Of a stretch of 64,000 bases of DNA, positions 50,184 to 56,901 are shown piece by piece (the first letter of the stretch is position 1; each line of letters begins with the position of its first letter). The position numbers were made by a program, and so were the translations under genes. Source of the stretch: Polyangium sp. 15x6 (GTDB lineage: Bacteria; Myxococcota_A; Polyangia; Polyangiales; Polyangiaceae); the NCBI RefSeq assembly GCF_029960785.1, contig NZ_JASBQE010000038.1, positions 1 to 64,000 of the forward strand. Direction: 5' to 3'. The notes under the pieces were generated by a model that saw only the letters and a list, made by a program, of their open reading frames with translations, did not search any database and was not told the DNA's origin.

Positions 50184-50758
50184 ACGCTCGACCATATCGC
50201 GGTCAATCCAATGCCGCCTGGATTCGTGCCGCGCTTCGAGATGGGGAAAGCGAAAGGATGGCTTTACCCTCGAGAAGACGCGATGCGGTCCGCGTGCCAG
50301 AAGGTGCCCTTGGTTTGCCGGCTCCTTCATGGGTTCCTGCACCGCGAAGGGATGCGGCGCTCGGAAGCCCTCAACCTCACGTGGGCCTAGTTCAACCTCG
50401 ATCTTGGCAAGGTCATCCTCGATGAAAACAAGACGGACGAACCTCGGGCATGGGTGCTATCGCCGGGGGTCGCGGCTGCTTTCATTGCGTGGCGCGATCA
50501 CTGCGCGGAGAGAGGCTTGCGCGTGACGGGGAATGCGCCCGCATTCGTGGATGATGAGGGAGCGCGCAAGGGAAAGCGCCTCACGGACCGGGAATCGGCT
50601 ACCCGGTTTCGGCGACACCTGGAGTGGCCGGCATCGATCGGCCGGAGTTGTTCACGCGCACGAGCGTGAGGCTTCCGATACGGCTGCATGACTGCCGGGC
50701 CACGTTCGTGACGCTCGCGCTCGCGAGGGGACAACGGTCTCTGCGGTCTCTGCCATAG
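50184..50758 (+). pseudogene. Tyrosine recombinase (phage-type integrase) remnant
   Basis: The first frame reads NPMPPGFVPRFEMGKAKGWL then HGFLHREGMRRSEALNLTW, containing the first catalytic Arg. An in-frame TAG at 50388 interrupts it where an acidic residue is expected, after which FNLDLGKVILDENKTDEPRA continues in the same frame. A frameshift near 50630 is needed to reach DRPELFTRTSVRLPIRLHDC and RATFVTLALARG, the second catalytic box (H-x-x-R). The third box and the nucleophilic Tyr are absent, as is the N-terminal core-binding part. It is therefore inactive. It is not an integron integrase by its box II sequence. Confidence 0.8.
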
Positions 50759-51322
50759 ATGGCATAATGCCAGAGAAAAACCGGGGATGAGAACATCCAG
50801 GTGGATGAGCCCCCCTCTCTCGAGAGCGGTACACAATCGGATTTCGCTTGCCGCTTCCGCTTCCGCCTCCGCTTCCGCTTTCGCTTCCGCTGGCGGACAT
50901 GTTGCTGATCCCCGAACGGTCAATCTTGACCCGCATGCTGAACCTGACGGTGGCCACGACGAACGCCAACCTTCGAGGGCGCGCGGACCAGCCGCCGGTA
51001 AGGTGCGACGAATCGGGATTGGCTCTCCGGCACTGATCCCGCCTGTTTCTGCATTCTCCCAGCAACGCGAGCCCCTTCGGTGTTCACGCACGAGGCGCGG
51101 CACTCCCCGAACGCCCGGTTGCACTCTTGCTGCGGCTCCACCTTGGCCCTGTCGTCCACGGGCGCCGCCGGGTTCATGACGCTCGGTCTCTTCTCCGTGG
51201 GGAAATGTGCAAAATGCGGAAAGGCGCCCCGCATTCGCTCCGCCCACTTTCCGTCGTGGGCCACATACGGCACCGCCCGCAGCGGTTGGTGTCCGAGCTC
51301 GGTGGGCTGCTCCTATCAGCCC
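50759..51322. other. Gene-poor region with one dispersed element
   Basis: Holds dispersed element copy A (50824-50894) and a minus-strand frame (50920-51273) whose middle (VEPQQECNRAFGECRASCVN) is protein-like. That frame has no ribosome site or family, and its end runs through the element, so it is treated as possible gene debris. If the flanking attC-like site is real, this would be the next cassette position. Confidence 0.4.
50824..50894 (+). repeat. Dispersed element copy A (GGTACACAATC head + CTTCCG tract)
   Basis: The head GAGCGGTACACAATCGGAT is followed by CGCTTGCCGCTTCCGCTTCC and further CGCTTCCG/CGCTTTCG words. The same head and tract occur at 53191 and 54538. One forward frame of all three gives similar peptides (AVHN.I.LAASAS), but none has a start or context for a gene. 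Confidence 0.75.
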
Positions 51323-51405
51323 GCCCAACGACCCAAGCTCACCTGCACCGGCCGCTCGGTGAGCGATGTATCTGGGAAAACCTACATGCGGCCGGTGCGT
51401 TCGGC
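51323..51405 (-). other. attC-like site downstream of the AlkD-type gene
   Basis: On the minus strand: R'' box GCCGAAC (51399-51405), an 11-bp perfect inverted repeat GCACCGGCCGC / GCGGCCGGTGC (51388-51398 and 51345-51355) and R' box GTTGGGC (51323-51329), fitting the RYYYAAC...GTTRRRY plan of integron attC sites, 83 bp overall. It starts 30 bp after the stop of the gene at 51436-52077, as expected for a gene cassette. Its R'' is the exact complement of the R' box GTTCGGC at the other end of this cassette. Confidence 0.65.
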
Positions 51406-51435
51406 GGCCCACGAACAGATTTGTCCCATTCGGTG

Positions 51436-52077
51436 TCATTCACGCTTGGCTACTTCGATCCTGATAAATTCTGGAAGGTACGACGGTGTACAGTTTTTGG
51501 CGACACGCTCGTCCTTGTAGAGCCCTAATGCTTCCCCAAGTTTGATACATCTGGATCGAAATCGCGGCTCGTGAACACCAATTTGGCCAGCGCAGAAATT
51601 CATTGCCCACTGAACTTCGGGTTCAGCATGAGCCATATCGTTTTCCAGGGAATCAAGCAGGTCTGCACTATTGTCGGGAGGAACTTGCCCTGTCCAGCGC
51701 AAGCGAGCTTGGTGATACCAGAACAAGCGACGCAGAATAGGGGAAGGATTCTTCTCCCATGTCGCGATAAGGGAGACAAGTTTCTTGTCTTTGGCTAGCT
51801 GGTTTGCCAACAGCCAGTCCGCCAATTGGTTGCGTTCTTCCGCGTCATGCCGAAGCACATCAGATGCAAGCTGATCGATGACATTTTCTGCGAGGAGCTT
51901 CTTATCGAAGATGAGGGTCGAGAGAAGTCGAGGGTAGTATTGGCCCGTTGACCAAAGCTCCATTGCCAGACCGTGGTCCTTCTTGATCTCGTTGCCACGC
52001 TTTTTTAGGTCGCCCAGCTTCAGGTTTCCGTTAGTGATCTCAGCGACAAGTTTCTTTGCTCTAGCCGATAAAGCCAT
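51436..52077 (-). CDS. AlkD-like DNA alkylation repair HEAT-repeat protein, probable integron cassette gene
   Basis: 213 residues from the ATG at 52077 (AGAGGGG about 11 bp upstream); a GTG at 52089 is an alternative. The protein is made of HEAT-like helical pairs as in the DNA alkylation repair glycosylase family AlkC/AlkD: LKLGDLKKRGNEIKKDHGLA, LWSTGQYYPRLLSTLIFD, RNQLADWLLANQLAKDKKLV and RRLFWYHQARLRWTGQ, with Trp residues typical of the DNA-binding groove. Base composition is visibly poorer in G+C than all its neighbours, a sign of transfer. It is enclosed by attC-like sites at 52186-52263 and 51323-51405 in cassette orientation. Confidence 0.85.
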   Translation of the reverse strand: MALSARAKKLVAEITNGNLKLGDLKKRGNEIKKDHGLAMELWSTGQYYPRLLSTLIFDKKLLAENVIDQLASDVLRHDAEERNQLADWLLANQLAKDKKLVSLIATWEKNPSPILRRLFWYHQARLRWTGQVPPDNSADLLDSLENDMAHAEPEVQWAMNFCAGQIGVHEPRFRSRCIKLGEALGLYKDERVAKNCTPSYLPEFIRIEVAKRE

Positions 52078-52185
52078 TTTATCTGTCACCCCTCTGCTTG
52101 CCAGATGACGACTCAGCGCAGTAGCTGGCCCCCTGCACCGTTCCTCGACAGTCCCTTACAGGTTCACCCGCCCCACGCCTCCGCC

Positions 52186-52263
52186 GCCGAACGTTTGAGT
52201 TCACCCGCTCGCGGAAGCGGGCTTCGCCCGCTTCCGCGAGTCGGGTGCAACGAAGGGTTAGGC
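52186..52263 (-). other. attC site (well-formed) downstream of the YCII-type gene
   Basis: On the minus strand: R'' GCCTAAC (52257-52263), spacer CCTTCGTTG, L'' CACCCG followed by an unpaired A, a long central stem (CTCGCGGAAGCGGG with its complement around a short loop), L' CGGGTG, spacer AACTCAAAC and R' GTTCGGC (52186-52192). The order, box spacing, extrahelical base and the TGAACTCAAAC-type spacer closely follow known attC sites of gene cassettes. The R' box has a C at the third variable position, a small deviation from GTTRRRY. Confidence 0.8.
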
Positions 52264-52375
52264 CTCACGGATGTAGCGAGGCGCTTGGGCGTGTTGCCTG
52301 TCCGAAGTTCATGGCAATGAAGAAAGTAGATGCAGAAAGGACCTCCTCGTTCGCATCGGGCTGCGACCTCGCCGG

Positions 52376-52717
52376 TCAGCTCTCGGGGTCGTACCCGAAC
52401 TCGCGGAGTTCCTGCGAGCAGCGGCAGGCTTTGGCGATCTTCGCGGCCCATTGGACGGCGGCTTCGCGCGACGGGAGTTCCAGGACACAGAAGCCGCCGT
52501 CGAACTCCTTGGTCTGCGGGTAGGTCTCGTTCGTGACGGTGCCGTCGGCGGCGACCATCAGCGGCGCGACGTCCTCGTTGATACCACCGCCGAACACATA
52601 GACGCCGGCATCCTTCGCCTCGCGTATGACCGCGTGTGCCGCTTCGCCGACGGCAGCCATGTCTTCGTCGGAGACGTCCATCGCCGATCCGGGGAAGGAG
52701 ATAAGGTACTTCGTCAT
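52376..52717 (-). CDS. YCII/DGPF-type small protein, probable integron cassette gene
   Basis: 113 residues. Family features: MTKYLISFPGSAMDVSDED, a helix with conserved charged residues, DAGVYVFGGGINEDVAPLMV, the DGPFAETKE-like segment DGTVTNETYPQTKEFDGGFC, and LPSREAAVQWAAKIAKACRC. These proteins form a dimeric alpha/beta barrel; their chemistry is mostly unknown. The ATG at 52717 has GGAGGA 8 bp upstream. An attC site lies about 110 bp after the stop, and another attC-like site lies upstream, so it fits a mobile gene cassette on the minus strand. Confidence 0.85.
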   Translation of the reverse strand: MTKYLISFPGSAMDVSDEDMAAVGEAAHAVIREAKDAGVYVFGGGINEDVAPLMVAADGTVTNETYPQTKEFDGGFCVLELPSREAAVQWAAKIAKACRCSQELREFGYDPES

Positions 52718-53028
52718 CGTTCGGTCCTCCGGGTGTGAGTTTCGGAATTGGGTGTGAGGCCCAACTGTGTAATTAGGCCGCCGCTGCAGAACCTTTCAGT
52801 GCGCTGGTTAGGCCGTCGCGGCCTAACCACGGAACGGGCGCTGCCTTCAGCGATTCGCATGTGACGCCCGTTAGGATCCTCGCGAGTTCCACGGCTACGA
52901 CGACATCGAGCTGGTCGTCCGTAGTCATCTTCAAGGACGGTCACCACGGGCTCCCAGCGACGGCCGATGCTGACGAGCTTACGATCACCCATCAGCGTTG
53001 GGAGGAGATCGCGTTTGGTGACGGTCAT
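52714..53028 (-). CDS. Possible small cassette ORF, frame uncertain
   Basis: The ATG at 53028 has a good ribosome site (AAGGA 7 bp upstream) and the first 37 residues look real (MTVTKRDLLPTLMGDRKLVS, then RRWEPVVTVLED). From there the annotated frame continues as Arg-rich sequence straight through three attC boxes to 52714, which is unlikely to be native. The +1 frame instead reads MTTDDQLDVVVAVELARILT, ending at a TAA at 52773, so the true gene may have a frameshift near 52930 or there may be two overlapping small genes. No family recognised. Confidence 0.35.
   Translation of the reverse strand: MTVTKRDLLPTLMGDRKLVSIGRRWEPVVTVLEDDYGRPARCRRSRGTREDPNGRHMRIAEGSARSVVRPRRPNQRTERFCSGGLITQLGLTPNSETHTRRTER
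52759..52813 (-). other. Degenerate attC-like site
   Basis: On the minus strand R'' GCCTAAC (52807-52813) and R' GTTGGGC (52759-52765), 55 bp apart end to end. The boxes fit the consensus but the internal L''/L' pairing is poor. It lies just upstream of the YCII-type gene. Confidence 0.4.
52821..52876 (-). other. attC-like site adjoining the previous one
   Basis: On the minus strand R'' TCCTAAC (52870-52876) and R' GTTAGGC (52821-52827) enclose an inverted repeat AACGGGCG / CGCCCGTT. Its R' box and the R'' box of the next site are only 7 bp apart and form the perfect palindrome at 52805-52829, so the interval between them could be a cassette with no gene. Confidence 0.5.
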
Positions 53029-53190
53029 GCTTAGTCCTTGGGGTCCGGTCGGGGACATCAAAGACTGTGCTGGGACGCACGTCAACAGGGATGTTGACGC
53101 AGGGGGCCCCGAAGGCTGCGCCCCCTCTTGGAGGACCCCATGCAAATATATCCTGTAAGATCGCTCGTTTGATCCTGCTTCTAGCCGCCC

Positions 53191-53238
53191 GAGCGGTACA
53201 CAATCAGATCCCTCTTGCCGCTTCCGCTTCCGCCTCCG
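53191..53238 (+). repeat. Dispersed element copy B (GGTACACAATC head + CTTCCG tract)
   Basis: The head GAGCGGTACACAATCAGATC is followed by CCTCTTGCCGCTTCCGCTTC and CGCCTCCGCT. It is almost identical to copy A over the first 45 bp and lies immediately downstream of the YhhN-type gene's 3' end. Confidence 0.8.
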
Positions 53239-53244
53239 CTCAGC

Positions 53245-53949
53245 CTACGCTCGGCACACTTGCGCGGCCTTCGGCGCCTCTGCCTCGCTCTGGGGCGGCG
53301 CGGAGCCTCGAAAAATCAGGTATTGTCCCACGTAGTACGTCGAAAGAATCCAGACCCGCCCAAGGGGCACGGGGCAGACCCAGCGATTCACGCCGATAAG
53401 CGAGTCCGATATCACGAAGAAGAGCGCGCCGGCACAGAGGACGCGCGAAGCGTGGTCCTTCGGCTCGACGAAGGCGCGCTCGCTCGCCCGGCCGAGCATG
53501 GACGAGATGGCGATCGCATAAGCCGTGATCGGCACGTGCAGGGCCTCCGGCGCGCGGCCAGATCCGACGAGGATCCACCACATGAACCCGCCGAAGACGA
53601 GGGCCGGGAGCATGGGGAGCCCGGCGCCTGCCGCGCGCTTAGGCAAACCCATCCCGGCAAGATAAAAGAGGTGCGCGACGAAGAACGCCCCGAGCCCGGC
53701 CACGAATACGCTATCGATGAGGGCGTCCGCGATGAGCGACGCGAAGAGCCCAAGCCCGACGAGCCCCGCGAGCCGCCCCTGCCGCTCGCGCAGACGAGCG
53801 GCGCAAAGCAGAACAAGGGGTACGAGCTTCACGAGGCGCGTCGCGATCGCGCCCGGCGCGAGCGCGGCGAGCAGACACGCAGCCACCGCGCTCGCGAGGA
53901 ACGCCGCGAAAAAGAGCGCCTCGCGGCGCCGTGACAAAGCCCGATCCAT
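53245..53949 (-). CDS. YhhN-family membrane protein (lysoplasmalogenase-like)
   Basis: 234 residues, eight predicted membrane helices. The family (TMEM86/YhhN) pattern is visible: KLVPLVLLCAARLRERQGR, LFASLIADALIDSVFVAGLG, FFVAHLFYLAGMG, YAIAISSML, GALFFVISDSLIGVNRWV and STYYVGQYLIFRG, including the conserved Asp residues thought to be catalytic in the animal lysoplasmalogenase. Whether the bacterial protein hydrolyses lysoplasmalogens is not established. The start is the ATG at 53949. It diverges from the GFA-type gene. Confidence 0.85.
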   Translation of the reverse strand: MDRALSRRREALFFAAFLASAVAACLLAALAPGAIATRLVKLVPLVLLCAARLRERQGRLAGLVGLGLFASLIADALIDSVFVAGLGAFFVAHLFYLAGMGLPKRAAGAGLPMLPALVFGGFMWWILVGSGRAPEALHVPITAYAIAISSMLGRASERAFVEPKDHASRVLCAGALFFVISDSLIGVNRWVCPVPLGRVWILSTYYVGQYLIFRGSAPPQSEAEAPKAAQVCRA

Positions 53950-53984
53950 GGCGCGAGCCTACCACTGATCCTAGAATGCGCGGC

Positions 53985-54380
53985 ATGAACATCCGTCGCG
54001 CTTCTTGCTGCTGTGGTCAGCTCGTCGTCACCTGCAAAGGTGATCCCGTTCGCGTTTCGATGTGCCACTGCTTCGCCTGCCAGAAGCGCACGGGAAGCGT
54101 CTTCGGTGCCCAGGCCCGCTTCAAGACGGAGGAGGTCACCGTCGAAGGACGGTCCACCGACTACCTTCGCATCGGCGATGAAGGCAATCGCATCCACTTC
54201 CACTTCTGTCCGGACTGCGGCTCGACGGTCTACTACCGGTTCGAAAGCGCTCCGGAGCTCACCGCGGTCACCGTCGGAGCATTCGCCGATTCGACGTTTC
54301 CCGCGCCCGTCTTTTCCGTGTACGAAGATCGAAAGCACGCGTGGGTCGTCGTGCCCGAAGGCGCCGAGCACATGGCTTGA
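53985..54380 (+). CDS. GFA (CENP-V/glutathione-dependent formaldehyde-activating-like) protein
   Basis: 131 residues from the ATG at 53985; an ATG at 53976 is also possible. Zinc-binding pattern of the family: SCCCGQLVVTC near the N-terminus, CHCFACQKRTGSVFG, and FHFCPDCGSTVYY, with the final segment IGAFADSTFPAPVFS-like. Members bind two zinc ions; some act on S-hydroxymethylglutathione or related thiol adducts, but most are uncharacterised. A TAGAAT hexamer 7 bp before the ATG and no Shine-Dalgarno sequence suggest a leaderless message. Confidence 0.88.
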   Translation: MNIRRASCCCGQLVVTCKGDPVRVSMCHCFACQKRTGSVFGAQARFKTEEVTVEGRSTDYLRIGDEGNRIHFHFCPDCGSTVYYRFESAPELTAVTVGAFADSTFPAPVFSVYEDRKHAWVVVPEGAEHMA

Positions 54381-54537
54381 TCGAGTCGCCGCTACGAGCA
54401 CGCCCGAGCGCGTGCGTGGGCGCATGCGCCCGGACGCCCCGTCGCGATGTCGGTGGCACTCGGGATAGGGAAAGGAATGCGCGAACCTGGCAAGGTCCAT
54501 GGTCTATTCGGCACTCGACCTACCCACCTTCCTCAAC

Positions 54538-54580
54538 AGCGGTATACGAACAAATCCCGCTTGCCGCTTCCGCCTCCAAA
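54538..54580 (+). repeat. Dispersed element copy C (diverged)
   Basis: CAGCGGTATACGAACAAATC is followed by CCGCTTGCCGCTTCCGCCTC, with more pyrimidine-rich words to about 54605. It is more diverged in the head than copies A and B. It precedes the broken toxin gene. Confidence 0.65.
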
Positions 54581-54628
54581 CCCGTTTCCGCCCCCGCTTG
54601 CGCTCCTATCGCATGAGGGTCACGCTGT

Positions 54629-54920
54629 TCAGCGGATCTTCCACGTGTCCGGATGACGCCGCATGGGCATGACCGCGATGATTTCTATTCTACCACGGGT
54701 TTCATGGTAAAGGATGCCATAAGGAAAACGCCGGGTCTGACAGAGCAGCGCACACGCTCCGAGCGTTTTGGCCATGCTGCCGGCATATCGCAAATACGCG
54801 AGATGGTCGTCTCGACCTCGTCGAGGAATTCCTCGCCCGACCCTCGGCTCGCGACGCATGAAAGCGGATTGCATCTCGCAGCTCTTTGCGGGCCGCCGGG
54901 TGGAAAAAGAACCGATTCAC
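54629..54920 (-). pseudogene. RelE/ParE-type toxin gene with frameshifts
   Basis: Starting from a GTG at 54920, NRFFFHPAARKELRDAIRFH gives the toxin's N-terminus. The middle, EEFLDEVETTISRICDMPAA, is in a second frame, and the end, RRFPYGILYHETRGRIEIIA then VMPMRRHPDTWKIR, is in a third. Together they make a complete ParE/RelE-like protein of about 97 residues, so two small indels have broken it, unless they are sequencing errors. Upstream on the same strand a short frame ending LHLDGAEVLRELRASLR overlaps the toxin start by GTGA, as an antitoxin would. Confidence 0.7.
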
Positions 54921-55125
54921 CGAAGACTCGCCCGAAGCTCGCGCAGGACTTCGGCACCATCGAGGTGCAGGGTCGACCGGGCTTGGGCACGGTTCTTGAC
55001 GTACTGCGTTCGAGCGCGTCGTGCACCTACCACCACGACCCCGAAACTCTTTCGAAGGCGTGCTGCACGGGAAAAAATCTCCGCGCAGGAACCGACGCGC
55101 CGTGCGCGGTGTCGTTCGCCGTACG

Positions 55126-56670
55126 ATGGGCCCCTTGCTGCGTTCTCTCTCCCTTTTGTGCTGCACAGCGGTCACGTTTTCTGCCTGCGTGCGGCCCGTT
55201 GTCACGCACACCGCTCCGCCCGCAACCACGTCGACCGCAAGCTCCGCCACCGGCCCGACGAGCGCCGCCGAGGAGCCGCACGTCGCAAACGTGCTCCGCG
55301 GCCTGCGCCCGCACGTCGAGATCGCCGGCCGGCCGCCCGTCCGCTGGACCCTCGAAGAGCGCATGGCCCACCACCACGTGCCCGGCGTCAGCATCGCCGT
55401 CATCGAGGGCGGGCGCATCGCGTGGGCCCGCGGCTTCGGCGTGAAGACGGCCGGCTCGGCCGACCCGAAGGACGCGGTCACGCCCGACACGCTCTTCCAG
55501 GCCGGGTCCATCAGCAAACCCGTCACCGCCACGGCGATGCTCCGCCTCGTCGAGCGCGGGACGCTCGAGCTCGACACCGACGTCAACCGCTACCTCACCA
55601 CGTGGAAGGTGCCCGACAACGAGCACACCGAGAAGGAGAAGGTCACCCTCCGCCGGCTCGCCAGCCACACCGCCGGGCTCACCAACCACGGCTTCCCGGG
55701 CTACGAGCGGAACCAGCCGATCCCGACGCTCGTGCAGATCCTGAACGGGACGGCTCCGGCGAACACCGGGTCGGTGCGCGTCGACGCCGTCCCGGGCTCG
55801 ATCTCGCGCTACTCCGGCGGCGGGACGCTCGTGATGCAGCTCCTCATGATGGACGTCATCGGCAAGCCCTTCCCTGCCCTCATGCAGGAGCTCGTGTTCG
55901 GGCCGGCCGGGATGACCCACAGCACCTTCGAGCAGCCTCTGCCCGCCGCGCGCGCGGGCGAGGCGGCCAGCGCCCACCTCGGCGAGGGCGAGACGATCCC
56001 CGGCGGGTGGCACGTGTATCCGGAGATGGCCCCGGCCGGGCTCTGGACGACGGCGAGCGATCTCGCCCGGTTGGCGATCGCGATCGCCGACGCGCACGCC
56101 GGGCGGTCCAAGGCGCTGCTCTCGCAGGCGACGGCCGAGCAGATGCTCACGCCGGTGAAGGACGGCATCGGGCTCGGGCCCTATATCAGCGGGAGCGGTC
56201 GCTCGCTGCAGTTCGGGCACGGCGGCACCACCACGGGGTTCCTCTGCAGCTTCACGATGTACCCGGAGATCGGCGTGGGCGCGGTGGTGATGACGAACAA
56301 CGAAGAAGGCGGGCAGGCCCTGCTCCCCGAGATCCAGCTCGCGCTGGCCGCGGAGTACGGCTGGCCGGATAGCGAGCCGATGCGCGTGACGGCCATCGAG
56401 CTCAGTACGGCGTCGGCGGCCGGCGTCGCGGGCAGCTACGCGCTGCCGTTCGGTCTGGGCGAAACGGCGGAGGTGAAGCAAGAGGGCGGGCGCCTCGTGC
56501 TGCACGCGCCGAGGCTCCCCAAGGAGGAGCTCATCCCGCTGTCGGAGACCGAGTTCGTGATGGGGACGATGGGCTGGCGCGTGACGTTCAAGCGCGAGGC
56601 AGGCGGCAAGGCGACCGGGATGACCGTGGACGGGGGGGGGATGGTCGTCGAGGCGACGAGGAAGCCGTAG
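55126..56670 (+). CDS. Beta-lactamase-fold serine hydrolase, lipoprotein
   Basis: 514 residues from the ATG at 55126. The lipobox is TFSAC, followed by a Thr/Ala-rich linker. The class C beta-lactamase/esterase domain shows the catalytic SxxK in FQAGSISKPVTATAML, a YxG-type second motif at SRYSGGGTLV, and HGGTTTGF as the third motif. The C-terminal about 110 residues form a small beta domain seen in this family (AGSYALPFGLGETAEVKQEG). Likely a periplasmic or surface esterase or peptidase; substrate not predictable. The frame extends upstream to 55021 without protein character. Confidence 0.9.
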   Translation: MGPLLRSLSLLCCTAVTFSACVRPVVTHTAPPATTSTASSATGPTSAAEEPHVANVLRGLRPHVEIAGRPPVRWTLEERMAHHHVPGVSIAVIEGGRIAWARGFGVKTAGSADPKDAVTPDTLFQAGSISKPVTATAMLRLVERGTLELDTDVNRYLTTWKVPDNEHTEKEKVTLRRLASHTAGLTNHGFPGYERNQPIPTLVQILNGTAPANTGSVRVDAVPGSISRYSGGGTLVMQLLMMDVIGKPFPALMQELVFGPAGMTHSTFEQPLPAARAGEAASAHLGEGETIPGGWHVYPEMAPAGLWTTASDLARLAIAIADAHAGRSKALLSQATAEQMLTPVKDGIGLGPYISGSGRSLQFGHGGTTTGFLCSFTMYPEIGVGAVVMTNNEEGGQALLPEIQLALAAEYGWPDSEPMRVTAIELSTASAAGVAGSYALPFGLGETAEVKQEGGRLVLHAPRLPKEELIPLSETEFVMGTMGWRVTFKREAGGKATGMTVDGGGMVVEATRKP

Positions 56671-56901
56671 CAAGCGGACGGGGGCGGCGCGCTCGAGGTG
56701 AAGCGGCCGCCTCCTGCTCGCGGATGGCGCTCGTCACGCCGCTCGCGGACCAGCCCGACGCTGGTGTTGGCCTTCTTCTGGGAACCCGATCGCGCATCCC
56801 GGGCCCAAGGCATTCTCACCTCGGCGGGCTCTACGCAGATGACCAACCTGGGCGGGGTCGATGATTGGGACAGGAGGTAGAAAGGACCGGCGCTCGAGGC
56901 T

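Noticed and set aside
50184-50758. Integron integrase intI
   Set aside because: The recombinase remnant has a phage-type box II (HDCRATF) and lacks the extra IntI-specific segment; it is also broken.
54338-54616. Short plus-strand frame ending AVYEQIPLAASAS
   Set aside because: The similar peptides at 50.8, 53.2 and 54.5 kb come from the shared DNA element; none has a start, ribosome site or stable length.
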